A stretch of 41,390 nucleotides of DNA from Candidatus Methanocorpusculum faecipullorum (GCA_018883755.1 JAHLFR010000040.1:1-41390); one strand, 5' to 3'; shown: positions 24,847-32,964, numbered from the stretch's first letter. Notes: generated by a model not told the origin, from the sequence alone. Numbers and translations are program-made.

Positions 24847-25503
24847 ATGAATACCGTTGAAGCTGTATCTGTTCTTACCGAGTTGAATCGTATCTATCCG
24901 CATACGAGAGAGGACATGAACTTCCTCAAGTTCGAAAATCCCTATCAGATTCTGATCATGACGATTTTGTCAGCACAGACCACTGACGCTACCATCAACG
25001 GTCTGCGGGACGAACTGTTTTCCTGCTATCCGGACCCTCAGACACTCGCCGCAGCCGAGCAGACAGAGGTTGAACGGATCATTCATCCCGCCGGATTCTA
25101 TCACACCAAAGCAAAAAACATCATCGGTACAGCAAAATGCCTCTGCGAAAACTTCGGCGGAGAAGTCCCGCAGACCATTGACGAACTTGTCACGCTGCCG
25201 GGGGTTGGACGTAAGACCGCAAACATTGTGACAAATCATGCGTTCGGCAACCCGGTCGGCATTGCAGTTGATACCCATGTGGGACGTCTGTCACAGCGTA
25301 TCGGATTTTCCGACAACAGCGATCCGAACAAAATCGAACAGGATTTAATGAAACTGTTTCCCAAGACATGGTGGGGAGAACTCAACTATCTCTTAATCAG
25401 CCACGGACGAGCGGTATGTACCGCAAAAAAACCCGCATGTGAACGGTGTGCCATATCTCACCTCTGCAGGTGGCACGGGAAAATGCAGACAAAACAGTCG
25501 TAA
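24847..25503 (+). CDS. nth: Endonuclease III (DNA glycosylase/AP lyase)
   Basis: Removes oxidised pyrimidines and nicks abasic sites in base excision repair. The 218-residue protein, the usual length, has the helix-hairpin-helix LPGVGRKTANIV with the catalytic lysine K123, the catalytic aspartate D142 in VDTHVGRL, and a C-terminal [4Fe-4S] loop C191-x6-C198-x2-C201-x5-C207. All key residues are intact. The ATG at 24847 has no ribosome site and follows the tRNA-Pro end by seven bases. The messenger is therefore probably made from the tRNA promoter and freed by tRNA 3' processing as a leaderless or near-leaderless transcript. The MFS gene follows after five bases. Confidence 0.97.
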   Translation: MNTVEAVSVLTELNRIYPHTREDMNFLKFENPYQILIMTILSAQTTDATINGLRDELFSCYPDPQTLAAAEQTEVERIIHPAGFYHTKAKNIIGTAKCLCENFGGEVPQTIDELVTLPGVGRKTANIVTNHAFGNPVGIAVDTHVGRLSQRIGFSDNSDPNKIEQDLMKLFPKTWWGELNYLLISHGRAVCTAKKPACERCAISHLCRWHGKMQTKQS

Positions 25504-25508
25504 CAGAG

Positions 25509-26894
25509 ATGGACTCACGTACAAAACGGCTGATTTTATTTGCGGCCTCCATCGGCGCATTTTTAAACCCGCTTATCGGATCGATGATTATTCTTGCCAT
25601 GCCCGAGGTTGGTGTGGCATTTGAGGTCTCGGCACGTGATCTCGGCTGGCTATCCACGATCTTTATTCTGGCAAACGCCATCTTTCTGGTGCCGGCATCG
25701 CGCCTGTCGGATCTGATCGGATACAAGCGATCCTATCTGCTTGGTGCAGCAATTGTTGCCGTCGCCTGCGGTCTGTCAGTATTCGCCCCGACCTATACGA
25801 TTCTTCTGCTTCTCCGGGTAATTGCAGCCTGCGGTACATCATTCCTGATGATTACCGGACTCGCCATTCTCTCCTATGTGTATCCGCCGAATGAGCGAGG
25901 GGCAGCGTTTGGCATCAACACCGCGATGGTGTACATCGGAGCATCCGCTGGCCCTATCCTCGGCGGTTTTCTGACTGGGATCTTTGGATGGCGGGCGGTG
26001 TTTCTGGTGATGGTTCCGCTCGCAGTTGCTGCGGCAGTTCCCATGTGGCAGTTCTTCCGTGATGAGATCAAGATACCGTCCGACAGCCCGTTCGATGTTC
26101 GCGGAACGATGTTGTATGCGGTTGCGATGTTTTGTACGATGTATGGTCTTTCCACACTGCCGGATCTGCTCTCGGCTGTGCTGACCGTCATCGGTATTAT
26201 TTTGATGGCAGCATTTGTCTGGTATGAACTGCGGATTCCGTCGCCTGTGCTGCATGTGAAACTGTTCTTTACGAACCAGCGGTTTGCCCGATCCTCGTAT
26301 GCAGCCCTGCTGAACTACGGCTGTACCTACGGGTCGGTCTTCTTCGTGAGTCTGTACCTGCAGTCGGTCGGACAACTTACCGCAGCAGAGGCAGGAATGA
26401 TCCTCTTCTTCCAGCCGCTTATTCAGGCGATCATGACACCGATTGCAGGGAGATTCTCCGACAGGATCGACCCCCGCTACATTGTCACCATCGGTATGAT
26501 ACTCTCCGGAATCGGCGTTCTCCTGCTTGCAGGACTGGACACGGGAACCGATCTGCATTACATTGCAGTCACCCAGGTGTTTATTGGTCTTGGATCAGCG
26601 TTGTTCTCCGCTCCAAACACAAACGCGATTATGGGATCAGTACCGGCAGAGGAGTACAGTACAGCATCAGGAATTGTTGCTGTGATGCGGCAGGCAGGAA
26701 TGATCATCTCGATGGCGGTCTGTATGTCAGCGATTTCGGTGTACGTGGGCGGGACGGATATGCTCGGACCAGAAATGTATCAGGAGTTCTTACAGGCACT
26801 GAAAGTTTCGATGATCTTCTGTGCGGTACTTGCATTTGTGGGAGTACTCTTTTCCTGGTTCCGTGGTAAAGGTACTGTGCCTGATGCAAGCTAA
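25509..26894 (+). CDS. MFS drug-exporter family transporter (14-helix type)
   Basis: A 461-residue membrane exporter with about 14 hydrophobic segments. Landmarks are IGAFLNPLIGSMIILAMPEVGVAF in the first helix, motif A ASRLSDLIGYKRSYLLG, LRVIAACGTSFLM, and motif C GASAGPILGGFLTGIFGWRAVF, the EmrB/QacA antiporter signature. A second motif A, AGRFSDRIDPRYIV, opens the C-terminal half. The substrate is unknown. ATG 25509 is chosen; a longer reading from 25446 overlaps nth and adds non-membrane residues unlike the family. It lies five bases after nth, so it is probably cotranscribed, although a shared function is not obvious. It is distinct in sequence from the exporter at 16745. Confidence 0.92.
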   Translation: MDSRTKRLILFAASIGAFLNPLIGSMIILAMPEVGVAFEVSARDLGWLSTIFILANAIFLVPASRLSDLIGYKRSYLLGAAIVAVACGLSVFAPTYTILLLLRVIAACGTSFLMITGLAILSYVYPPNERGAAFGINTAMVYIGASAGPILGGFLTGIFGWRAVFLVMVPLAVAAAVPMWQFFRDEIKIPSDSPFDVRGTMLYAVAMFCTMYGLSTLPDLLSAVLTVIGIILMAAFVWYELRIPSPVLHVKLFFTNQRFARSSYAALLNYGCTYGSVFFVSLYLQSVGQLTAAEAGMILFFQPLIQAIMTPIAGRFSDRIDPRYIVTIGMILSGIGVLLLAGLDTGTDLHYIAVTQVFIGLGSALFSAPNTNAIMGSVPAEEYSTASGIVAVMRQAGMIISMAVCMSAISVYVGGTDMLGPEMYQEFLQALKVSMIFCAVLAFVGVLFSWFRGKGTVPDAS

Positions 26895-26910
26895 GGATTT
26901 GGGATGTATA

Positions 26911-26928
26911 GTACTGCCTATTCAGTAC
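26911..26928 (+). terminator. Hairpin after the MFS gene
   Basis: GTACTG-CCTATT-CAGTAC forms a perfect six-base stem, 16 bases after the MFS stop. Outer segments GGATTTGGG and CCCTTAATCC extend it imperfectly. No T-run follows directly, so it may instead be a regulatory site upstream of the DJ-1 gene. Confidence 0.35.
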
Positions 26929-26967
26929 CAAACCCTTAATCCCTCGGGAAAACCATAGTAAATACAT

Positions 26968-27480
26968 ATGAAGATTCTTTTCGCAATAGCTCCGGACCGG
27001 TTCTTAGATCAGGAATATACCATACCCAAAGCAGCTTTCGAAGAGAAAGGAATTGAGTGCGTAACAGCCTCCACCATCCGCGGAACGTGCTATGGCATGC
27101 ATGGTGAGATTGTTGAGTCCGATCTCTCCTTTGATGAGGTCAACCCCGCTGATTACGACGGCATTATCATCGTGGGCGGCATTGGCTGTCAGGATTACCT
27201 CTGGAGATCAGAGAAACTCATTGACATTACCAATGCCATGGGTACTGCCGGAAAAATAACCGCAGGCATCTGCCTTGCACCGGTCGTCATCGCCGAGGCC
27301 GGACTTCTTGCAGGAAAGAACGCAACCACGCTTGACACGCCTGCATCACGCCGTGTAATGGAACTCGACAAAGCAGTACTCGTTAATGAACCGGTGGTCG
27401 TCTCCGGAAACATCATCACCGCACGCATGCCGCAGGACGCCAAAGCCTTCGCCGATACCATCCTTCAACACCTCGCCTGA
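26968..27480 (+). CDS. DJ-1/PfpI family protein
   Basis: A 170-residue member of the DJ-1/PfpI/Hsp31 class I glutamine-amidotransferase-like superfamily. The nucleophile elbow reads AGICLAPVV with C102, and E16 (in DQEYTIP) is at the position that pairs with that cysteine in DJ-1. The strand IIIVGGIGCQDYLW and the C-terminal VVSGNIITARMP, with AKAFADTIL, complete the fold. Family members act as deglycases, chaperones or peptidases, and the archaeal activity is not settled. The ATG has no clear ribosome site and is probably near-leaderless. It ends four bases before the TPR-winged-helix gene, so an operon is likely. Confidence 0.92.
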   Translation: MKILFAIAPDRFLDQEYTIPKAAFEEKGIECVTASTIRGTCYGMHGEIVESDLSFDEVNPADYDGIIIVGGIGCQDYLWRSEKLIDITNAMGTAGKITAGICLAPVVIAEAGLLAGKNATTLDTPASRRVMELDKAVLVNEPVVVSGNIITARMPQDAKAFADTILQHLA

Positions 27481-27484
27481 CACA

Positions 27485-29335
27485 ATGACAAACGAATCTT
27501 CCCCAACCACTCCCACACTTGATGAGGCGATGCAGCTCTTTAACGCCGGACAGTTCACCGACGTTATCAGCCTCGTCTCCGGTACCAGCGATCCCGCTCT
27601 CCTTCTTCTCGCTGCCCGGAGTTATGCAGAAACCGGTCAGTACGATACCGCAGGATACCTTCTCCGGGATCTCATACAAGTAATGCCGGGATCATCGTAC
27701 CTGCACAGCTATCTTGCCGACGTCATGGAAAAAACCGGCGATGAGCACGCTGTATCCGAGTATGCAGCCGCACTGATTCTCGACCCGGAGAACCGGCCTG
27801 CTCTCAGGAGCTATGCCCGTCTGCTTCTTGACAAAAATGATCTCCGCGGTGCAATACCCTCACTGCGAACTTTGGTGCGGTTCGGTTCTGACTCTGCCGA
27901 CATCCGCAAACTCATGCATATTTTAACCGAGGTTGGTGAGCCGGAGGAGGCTATTGCCCTGCATGCCCAGAACTTCAGCGAGGATGAGTACTCACCGGAG
28001 TATGTGGAGGCGCTGCTCGCTGCAAAGGAGTATCAGAAAGCAATGAGTGTGTCCCTTCGCGGCTGGAACACTGTTCGTGAGCTGGTCTATCTCCGGCTTG
28101 ACCTTGAAGCCCTTGCAGCTCTTGACCCCGAAGCAGCCGAGAGTGCATACCGTTCAGCTCTTGACAGCTTTGAGGAGGAGGAGATGGACAATGAGGAGGT
28201 TGCCCAGATACGCTTCTCGTTTGTTCTTCTCGAAAAACTGCTCGGTCATTACGATGCAGCACGCTATGAGCTTGGGCTGCTTCTCAACACCCGTACAGAT
28301 CCTGTGTACCGGCTGCTGGAAGCAGAGCTTGCCGCCCGTACAGATCATGGAGAGGAGGCAAACTGTATTTACCGGCAGCTGATCGCAGAAGAGTGCAGCA
28401 AGGATCCGGAGATTGCCGATCCTGCGATGCAGGAGCTGATCATCACGCGGTTCAAGGCATTCCTTGACTCTGTCCGCAGCAAAGAAGAAGTCGCAGGAAT
28501 TATCAGCGTTCTTCTTTCTTCGTATCCGACAGCGGTCTGTTTAACCCAGATTGGGGCTGCATATGAAGAGGCTCAGGCCTGCAGACAGGCACGTGACTGG
28601 TATTACCGGGCATACCGTGCTGACTACATTCACGGCGGTATTGCGTATGCTGCGTTCCTGAAACGTATCGGCGAAGATCGCGAGTGCGAGACAGTCATCC
28701 GTTATATCCTAACCAACATCACCCGTGCATCTGATGTTGAGCTGGTTGCAGAGGAGGTGTTCAACGGTAAAGAAGCAATGTACCGCATTCCAAAGATCAT
28801 GGAGCAGGTGCTTGCCCGCCTTACCTCGGCTTTAGAGAAACTCTCCTCAAACGGAAGAGAAATGCTTGCCATTGGTCTGCTCTATGCCGCGGGAGATGCC
28901 CTGGAGCGGCAGGATTACGAGGAGTGCAAGTGGCACTGTCTGCTCGGTCTCGATGTGATGCCCTGTTATCCGGCAGTCATTAAGGTGGAGGACTTCATGC
29001 AGCTGCTTGCCCAGGCAAAAGGCCGGGCACTCGCCGAACGCCCCGTACTTCTTGAGAAGAATGCCTGGCTGGAGACCGCGACCGAAGCGAGTGCCGAGGA
29101 GCCAACGCCAGTTGCTAATCTGCTTGATCTTGATGAACGTGAACAGCAGGTGGTTGCATTCCTCAAAGAGCACCGCGAAGCAACCGAGATGGATCTCCGC
29201 TCCGTACTCAACACCAGACGGGTAACTGGTATTGTAAACGGTATTTTAACCAAAGCCGCAGAGAAAGGCGTAAAGATCATTGAAAAGCGGGGAGTCGGGA
29301 ACCGCGGAGAGATTTATGGTTACACCGGAGAGTAA
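27485..29335 (+). CDS. TPR protein with C-terminal winged-helix domain
   Basis: A 616-residue soluble protein. Residues about 12-530 form helical TPR-like repeats, for example LLLLAARSYAETGQYDTAGYL, LHSYLADVMEKTGDEHAVSEY and AALRSYARLLL-type units. The last 75 residues (EREQQVVAFLKEHREATEMD, then LRSVLNTRRVTGIVNGILTKAAEKG and KIIEKRGVGNRGEIYGYTGE) look like a winged-helix DNA-binding domain. The start is ATG 27485, four bases after the DJ-1 stop; a reading from 27386 overlaps that gene and is rejected. Its last 20 bases overlap the BrxD-like ATPase gene, giving tight translational coupling. That suggests the two proteins form a complex in which this one supplies DNA binding and a scaffold (inference). 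The precise family is not recognised. Confidence 0.85.
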   Translation: MTNESSPTTPTLDEAMQLFNAGQFTDVISLVSGTSDPALLLLAARSYAETGQYDTAGYLLRDLIQVMPGSSYLHSYLADVMEKTGDEHAVSEYAAALILDPENRPALRSYARLLLDKNDLRGAIPSLRTLVRFGSDSADIRKLMHILTEVGEPEEAIALHAQNFSEDEYSPEYVEALLAAKEYQKAMSVSLRGWNTVRELVYLRLDLEALAALDPEAAESAYRSALDSFEEEEMDNEEVAQIRFSFVLLEKLLGHYDAARYELGLLLNTRTDPVYRLLEAELAARTDHGEEANCIYRQLIAEECSKDPEIADPAMQELIITRFKAFLDSVRSKEEVAGIISVLLSSYPTAVCLTQIGAAYEEAQACRQARDWYYRAYRADYIHGGIAYAAFLKRIGEDRECETVIRYILTNITRASDVELVAEEVFNGKEAMYRIPKIMEQVLARLTSALEKLSSNGREMLAIGLLYAAGDALERQDYEECKWHCLLGLDVMPCYPAVIKVEDFMQLLAQAKGRALAERPVLLEKNAWLETATEASAEEPTPVANLLDLDEREQQVVAFLKEHREATEMDLRSVLNTRRVTGIVNGILTKAAEKGVKIIEKRGVGNRGEIYGYTGE

Positions 29336-30620
29336 CGGAGCCGGGCGGAATGAACGCCAGCTGGAAAGTGTTGCGATCATCAATGCCCTGCGCCGCGGAA
29401 CCGTTCCGGAGTCAGGCCTTGGAAGACTTGCAGTCGGACTGGAGACCGAGGAGAAAGTCATCACCTCGCAGCTGGCATTCGTTGGAACCGGTCATGCCGA
29501 CTGTAAGTTTATCCGCGGCGAGTACGGCTCAGGCAAGACATTTCTCATCTCGCGGGCACTGGAGATCGGTCTTGGCGCGAAGTTTGTAACAAGTCATGTG
29601 GTTATCTCGCCGGATACGCCGCTTCACAAGCTCCAGGCGGTGTATGCAAGAATCTGTGCCGGTCTTACCACGCAAACGGAGGATCATGCCCTCAAAAGCA
29701 TCATCGATACCTGGATCTACGGTATCGAAGACCGGCTGATCAGTACCGGCATCGACGAGAACGATGCAGCACTGGCAGATATGACTGCAAAGGAGATCGA
29801 AGCGGTTCTCACCAGGGTTAGCGGAATAAACTCGGGTCTTGCAGCAGCGCTTCGTACCTACTACAAAGCGAACAACAGCGGTGACTTTGCCACAGCACAG
29901 GCAGCAATCGGCTGGATTTCCGGAGAACAGACCGTGGGAAGATCCTTTAAAGCCCAGGCAGGACTGAAAGGAACGGTCACGGAAGGAGATGCCCTTGCAT
30001 TCCTGAACGGTCTGGTGCATATTATAGTGCAGGCCGGATATGCGGGGCTGCTTGTCAGTTTCGATGAGGTGGAGACTGCTCAGGCATTTGCCAGACCGCA
30101 ACGGGAGAAGGGATACATCAATCTCCGTCAGATCGTGGATATGATCGACCGAAATGAGCTGCCGAACTGTTTCTTCCTGTTTGCCGGAACGCCCGCACTC
30201 TTTGACAGTGCAAAAGGTATTCGATCACTTCCTCCTCTGTATGATCGAATAGGAATGATTGCCGATGACGGATTCTCCAATCCCATGCAGACACAGATTG
30301 TTCTTCCGAAGTTTGACGTGAAAAAACTTGAAGAGGTTTCTCTGCGGGTGATTGACATCTACACCGAAGCATACTCCGAGGTTGACAAAACGCGTGTCTC
30401 CATCCGGTTTATCCGCACAATGATCGATCGGGTAACAGGAAGATTTGGCGGCCGCGTGGATGTGGTGCCGCGCTTGTACCTGCGGGAGTTTGTGGATGTG
30501 TTGGACAAATGTGCACTGTATGACTCCTATAATCCGATGGAGAAGTATGCATTTGTTGCAAAAGAGAACGACACCTCGTTAAAAGAGGAGGAAAAAGCTG
30601 TCATGGAAGTCAGCTGGTGA
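29316..30620 (+). CDS. BrxD-like (DUF2791/BREX-type) P-loop ATPase
   Basis: A 434-residue AAA-like ATPase of the DUF2791 P-loop family, which includes BrxC/BrxD of BREX phage-defence systems. Walker A is GEYGSGKT (68-75), preceded by the family-typical RLAVGLE and CKFIRGEYGSGKT. Walker B is LLVSFDEVE (245-253), and a sensor-1 strand follows in CFFLFAGTPALFD (285-297). The C-terminal part (RFGGRVDVVPRLYLREFVDVLD) matches the end of this family. The ATG at 29316 has GGAGAG upstream and overlaps the TPR-winged-helix gene by 20 bases. No BREX methyltransferase (BrxX/PglX), alkaline-phosphatase-like BrxZ/PglZ, BrxL or helicase is nearby, so this is an orphan or belongs to a different system. Confidence 0.87.
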   Translation: MVTPESNGAGRNERQLESVAIINALRRGTVPESGLGRLAVGLETEEKVITSQLAFVGTGHADCKFIRGEYGSGKTFLISRALEIGLGAKFVTSHVVISPDTPLHKLQAVYARICAGLTTQTEDHALKSIIDTWIYGIEDRLISTGIDENDAALADMTAKEIEAVLTRVSGINSGLAAALRTYYKANNSGDFATAQAAIGWISGEQTVGRSFKAQAGLKGTVTEGDALAFLNGLVHIIVQAGYAGLLVSFDEVETAQAFARPQREKGYINLRQIVDMIDRNELPNCFFLFAGTPALFDSAKGIRSLPPLYDRIGMIADDGFSNPMQTQIVLPKFDVKKLEEVSLRVIDIYTEAYSEVDKTRVSIRFIRTMIDRVTGRFGGRVDVVPRLYLREFVDVLDKCALYDSYNPMEKYAFVAKENDTSLKEEEKAVMEVSW

Positions 30621-30676
30621 GAGATTCCTACAATCCTTTATTTTTTCACTGCCTATAAGTATCCACGGAAGTATCC

Positions 30677-31618
30677 ATGGATAAAAATCTCTATGTAAAA
30701 GATATTACGAACGGATCAGACGTATCGTCTCTTTTCCTCATCAAACGTTCAGATCTCCGCAGTAAACGCGGTGAACAGTTTGTTCACATGACTCTTGCAG
30801 ATCGTACCGGAACAATTGAGTGCAAAGCCTACGGCAATAAAGCAGTGGAGGCTGCACGGGCGGTGAAGACCGGAATGGTGTATGCAATATCAGGTGTCGG
30901 CAAGATCAATCAGAACGGAGAGCTGCATGTCTTTTCGGACTCTCCAGAGACGCTGGATTCACTTCTTGCAGGACCTGTTACCGTGATGCCAGGGCAAGAG
31001 ACCGAGTTCCTGTTCACGCCTGCGGATATCAAAGGGAATGCAGCTGAGATTCAGAAAGTTGTTGCAAGCATTGGAAACAATGATCTCAGGCTGTTTGTTG
31101 CCTGTTGTCTGGATCACCGGTTTTATGAATGCCCGGCAGCAATCCGCCGTCACCATGAATACCTCGGCGGCCTTTGTGAACACTCCCTTGAAACGGTACG
31201 AATAGCGCTGAATCTTGTGGAGACAATGCCCAGAACCGAGATCAACCGTGACATGGTGATTGCCGGTGCGGTGTTGCATGATATTGGAAAGATCTTCTGC
31301 TTTGACAAAGTCGGTTACGGCTATGTGCCCAACGATACCTACAACCTTATCGAGCATATTACGATGGGAATTATGTTTATTGATGAGTACAAGAGTCTCA
31401 TCTCCGAGTCACAGCTTTTACAGCTCCGCCATATTATCCAGTCACATCACGGAATCTACGGTGATGTTGTGCCCCTGACTGCTGAGGCGTGGCTGGTGAA
31501 TCAGGCAGACGGAGCGAGTTCGATGCTCCGCAGCATTGTGGATGATCTGGCAGAGACACCAAAGGGTCAGAAGAAGAAGGGTCTCCGGAGCGAGAAGTTC
31601 CTCTGGAAGGCTGTCTGA
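30677..31618 (+). CDS. YhaM-like OB-fold/HD-domain 3'-5' exonuclease
   Basis: A 313-residue protein with an N-terminal OB-fold (about 1-95: LRSKRGEQFVHMTLADRTGT, IECKAYGN) and a C-terminal HD hydrolase domain. The HD metal ligands are visible as H169 in CEHSLETV, H201-D202 in GAVLHDIGKI, H257-H258 in IQSHHG and D278 in NQADGASS. This is the architecture of YhaM, a manganese-dependent 3'-5' exoribonuclease that can also degrade single-stranded DNA. The ATG has GGAAG six bases upstream and TATA-like elements at 30634-30660. It lies 56 bases after the BrxD-like gene on the same strand. It may be a functional partner of that gene or an independent RNA-decay enzyme. Confidence 0.9.
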   Translation: MDKNLYVKDITNGSDVSSLFLIKRSDLRSKRGEQFVHMTLADRTGTIECKAYGNKAVEAARAVKTGMVYAISGVGKINQNGELHVFSDSPETLDSLLAGPVTVMPGQETEFLFTPADIKGNAAEIQKVVASIGNNDLRLFVACCLDHRFYECPAAIRRHHEYLGGLCEHSLETVRIALNLVETMPRTEINRDMVIAGAVLHDIGKIFCFDKVGYGYVPNDTYNLIEHITMGIMFIDEYKSLISESQLLQLRHIIQSHHGIYGDVVPLTAEAWLVNQADGASSMLRSIVDDLAETPKGQKKKGLRSEKFLWKAV

Positions 31619-31755
31619 TCTCCTTTTCTTTTTCAGGTACATACGGCCTCCATTTTCCGATAAAAACTATTTTTCCGTAGCAGTACTGGTCTGGTACTCC
31701 ATCATTATGCGCTGCATCGGTACTGAATGGCTCGTCCTTATAAGATCACACAACA

Positions 31756-31787
31756 CAAATTATTTTTCTAATATAAATTATAATTTG
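31756..31787. promoter_or_regulatory. Inverted repeat upstream of cbiM, possible metal-regulator operator
   Basis: CAAATTAT (31756-31763) and ATAATTTG (31780-31787) are perfect eight-base inverted arms separated by 16 bases. The right arm lies inside the 12-base palindrome AAATTATAATTT at 31775-31786. The N16 spacing is that of NikR-type nickel-responsive operators. The half-sites do not match the enteric NikR consensus and the region is very AT-rich, so the assignment is tentative. It sits immediately upstream of the cbiM TATA box. Confidence 0.4.
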
Positions 31788-31796
31788 ATTTCATAA

Positions 31797-31806
31797 CATA
31801 TAAATA
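31797..31806 (+). promoter_or_regulatory. TATA box of cbiMN (leaderless)
   Basis: CATATAAATA is centred about 28 bases upstream of the cbiM ATG, and no ribosome site precedes the start, so transcription probably begins at the start codon. A further TATA-like CTTATAAGA at 31737-31745 could serve a longer transcript. The 210-base gap before cbiM holds no gene. Confidence 0.65.
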
Positions 31807-31828
31807 ATAATTAGAACAAGTACACTTT

Positions 31829-32524
31829 ATGCACATTATGGAAGGGTATTTGCCCATCGAATGGTGTGTGCTGTGGGCTGTGCTCTCAGCACCATGTGTC
31901 ATCTACGGCTTGTGGAGGATGAAACAGATGATACAGCAGGACAGACGCGTTCTCCCTCTGATGGCAGTCTGCGGTGCGTTTGTGTTTGTACTTTCCGCAC
32001 TCAAGATTCCGTCAGTGACAGGAAGCTGTTCGCATCCCACCGGAACAGGTCTGTCAGCTTCATTTTTCGGTCCGTGGGTCACCGCAGTTCTTGGAACCAT
32101 TGTATTGTTATTTCAGGCAATTTTACTTGCGCACGGCGGTCTTACCACGCTTGGAGCAAACGTGTTCTCAATGGCAATCGCGGGTCCGTTTGTTGCCTGG
32201 CTGGTCTTTGTCGCACTGCGCCGGTATGCCCATGCAGGCCTCGGCATTGCAGTGTTTGTCACTGCAGCAGTTGCAAACCTGGTAACTTACTCGATAACTT
32301 CCCTGCAGCTCGCCCTTGCATTCCCTGCTGACGGAAGTGTTTTTGCAGCATTTGTTGCATTCGCAGCAATCTTTGCCGTAACCCAGATTCCGCTTGCAGT
32401 CATTGAGGGTATCATCTGCGGTCTTGTTGCAAAGTATATTGTCCGTGTCAAACCTGACATTCTCAAGAAGCTCGGGATCATCGAGGATGCTGAAATTGCA
32501 AAGATTCAGGAGGAGGCAGCATGA
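31829..32524 (+). CDS. cbiM: Cobalt/nickel ECF transporter substrate component CbiM
   Basis: Membrane substrate-binding component of the energy-coupling-factor transporter for Co2+ (or Ni2+, when it is called NikM). The 231-residue protein starts MHIMEG, the conserved N-terminal loop whose Met1, His2 and a further His bind the metal, so the start codon is certain. It has about six to seven hydrophobic segments, including [20 protein letters not shown], followed by CSHPTGTGL and [20 protein letters not shown], all family signatures. It overlaps cbiN by four bases (ATGA). Cobalt is needed for corrinoid in methyl transfer and nickel for F430 and hydrogenases, so either fits a methanogen. Confidence 0.95.
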   Translation: MHIMEGYLPIEWCVLWAVLSAPCVIYGLWRMKQMIQQDRRVLPLMAVCGAFVFVLSALKIPSVTGSCSHPTGTGLSASFFGPWVTAVLGTIVLLFQAILLAHGGLTTLGANVFSMAIAGPFVAWLVFVALRRYAHAGLGIAVFVTAAVANLVTYSITSLQLALAFPADGSVFAAFVAFAAIFAVTQIPLAVIEGIICGLVAKYIVRVKPDILKKLGIIEDAEIAKIQEEAA

Positions 32525-32820
32525 ACCGGGCGACGACGGAGATCATCCTCGGCATTGCCGTGATTGTGATCTTTGTGATTGGGACGCTGTTCCTGATTCC
32601 TTCCGGAGGAGAAGATGGGGAAGGCTGGGGCGGTGCAGACGGAGGAGCCGCCGATCTGATCGACAGCACCGGGTATGTTCCCTGGTTCAACCCAATTTGG
32701 GAACCGCCAAGCGGGGAGATTGAATCACTGTTCTTCTGTGTGCAGACCGCAATCGGTGCAGTGATTGTCGGGTACTTCTTTGGATACTGGAGGGGAGCAA
32801 AAGGCCGCAAAGAAGAGTAA
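32521..32820 (+). CDS. cbiN: Cobalt/nickel ECF transporter component CbiN
   Basis: A 99-residue auxiliary membrane protein with two transmembrane helices ([19 protein letters not shown] and [23 protein letters not shown]). The extracytoplasmic loop contains the family signature [10 protein letters not shown] and [16 protein letters not shown]. It loads metal into CbiM. Its start overlaps the cbiM stop as ATGA. The usual next genes, cbiQ (T component) and cbiO (ATPase), are absent; a terminator-like hairpin and cstA follow. The energising module must therefore be encoded elsewhere, or CbiMN works alone at a basal rate, as reported for bacterial CbiMN. Confidence 0.94.
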   Translation: MNRATTEIILGIAVIVIFVIGTLFLIPSGGEDGEGWGGADGGAADLIDSTGYVPWFNPIWEPPSGEIESLFFCVQTAIGAVIVGYFFGYWRGAKGRKEE

Positions 32821-32838
32821 GTGAGTACACACGTGGAC

Positions 32839-32858
32839 GAAAAGCCGAACGGCTTTTC
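32839..32858 (+). repeat. Perfect 9-base inverted repeat after cbiN
   Basis: GAAAAGCCG-AA-CGGCTTTTC has perfect nine-base arms and only a two-base spacer. It lies 19 bases after the cbiN stop and just before the terminator hairpin. It could be part of the 3' end of the transcript or a protein-binding dyad. Confidence 0.5.
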
Positions 32859-32864
32859 CTACTC

Positions 32865-32891
32865 CGGGGCTGGACACCCCGTCTCTTTTTT
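32865..32891 (+). terminator. Terminator hairpin after cbiMN
   Basis: CGGGG (32865-32869) pairs with CCCCG (32877-32881) across a seven-base loop and is followed by TCTCTTTTTTT. This should end the cbiMN transcript before cstA. Confidence 0.55.
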
Positions 32892-32964
32892 TACAACGAT
32901 GCTCTGAACATCAAAAACAGATCACCTGGTTTATCGTCTCTCAACACCACACATCTTACGAAAC

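Noticed and set aside
25839-26558. Minus-strand reading frame of 239 codons
   Set aside because: It is antisense to the 14-helix exporter and gives no recognisable protein.
27386-27484. N-terminal extension of the TPR-winged-helix protein
   Set aside because: The extension overlaps the DJ-1 gene, is Pro/Ser/Arg-rich in the wrong frame, and a good ATG lies four bases after the DJ-1 stop.
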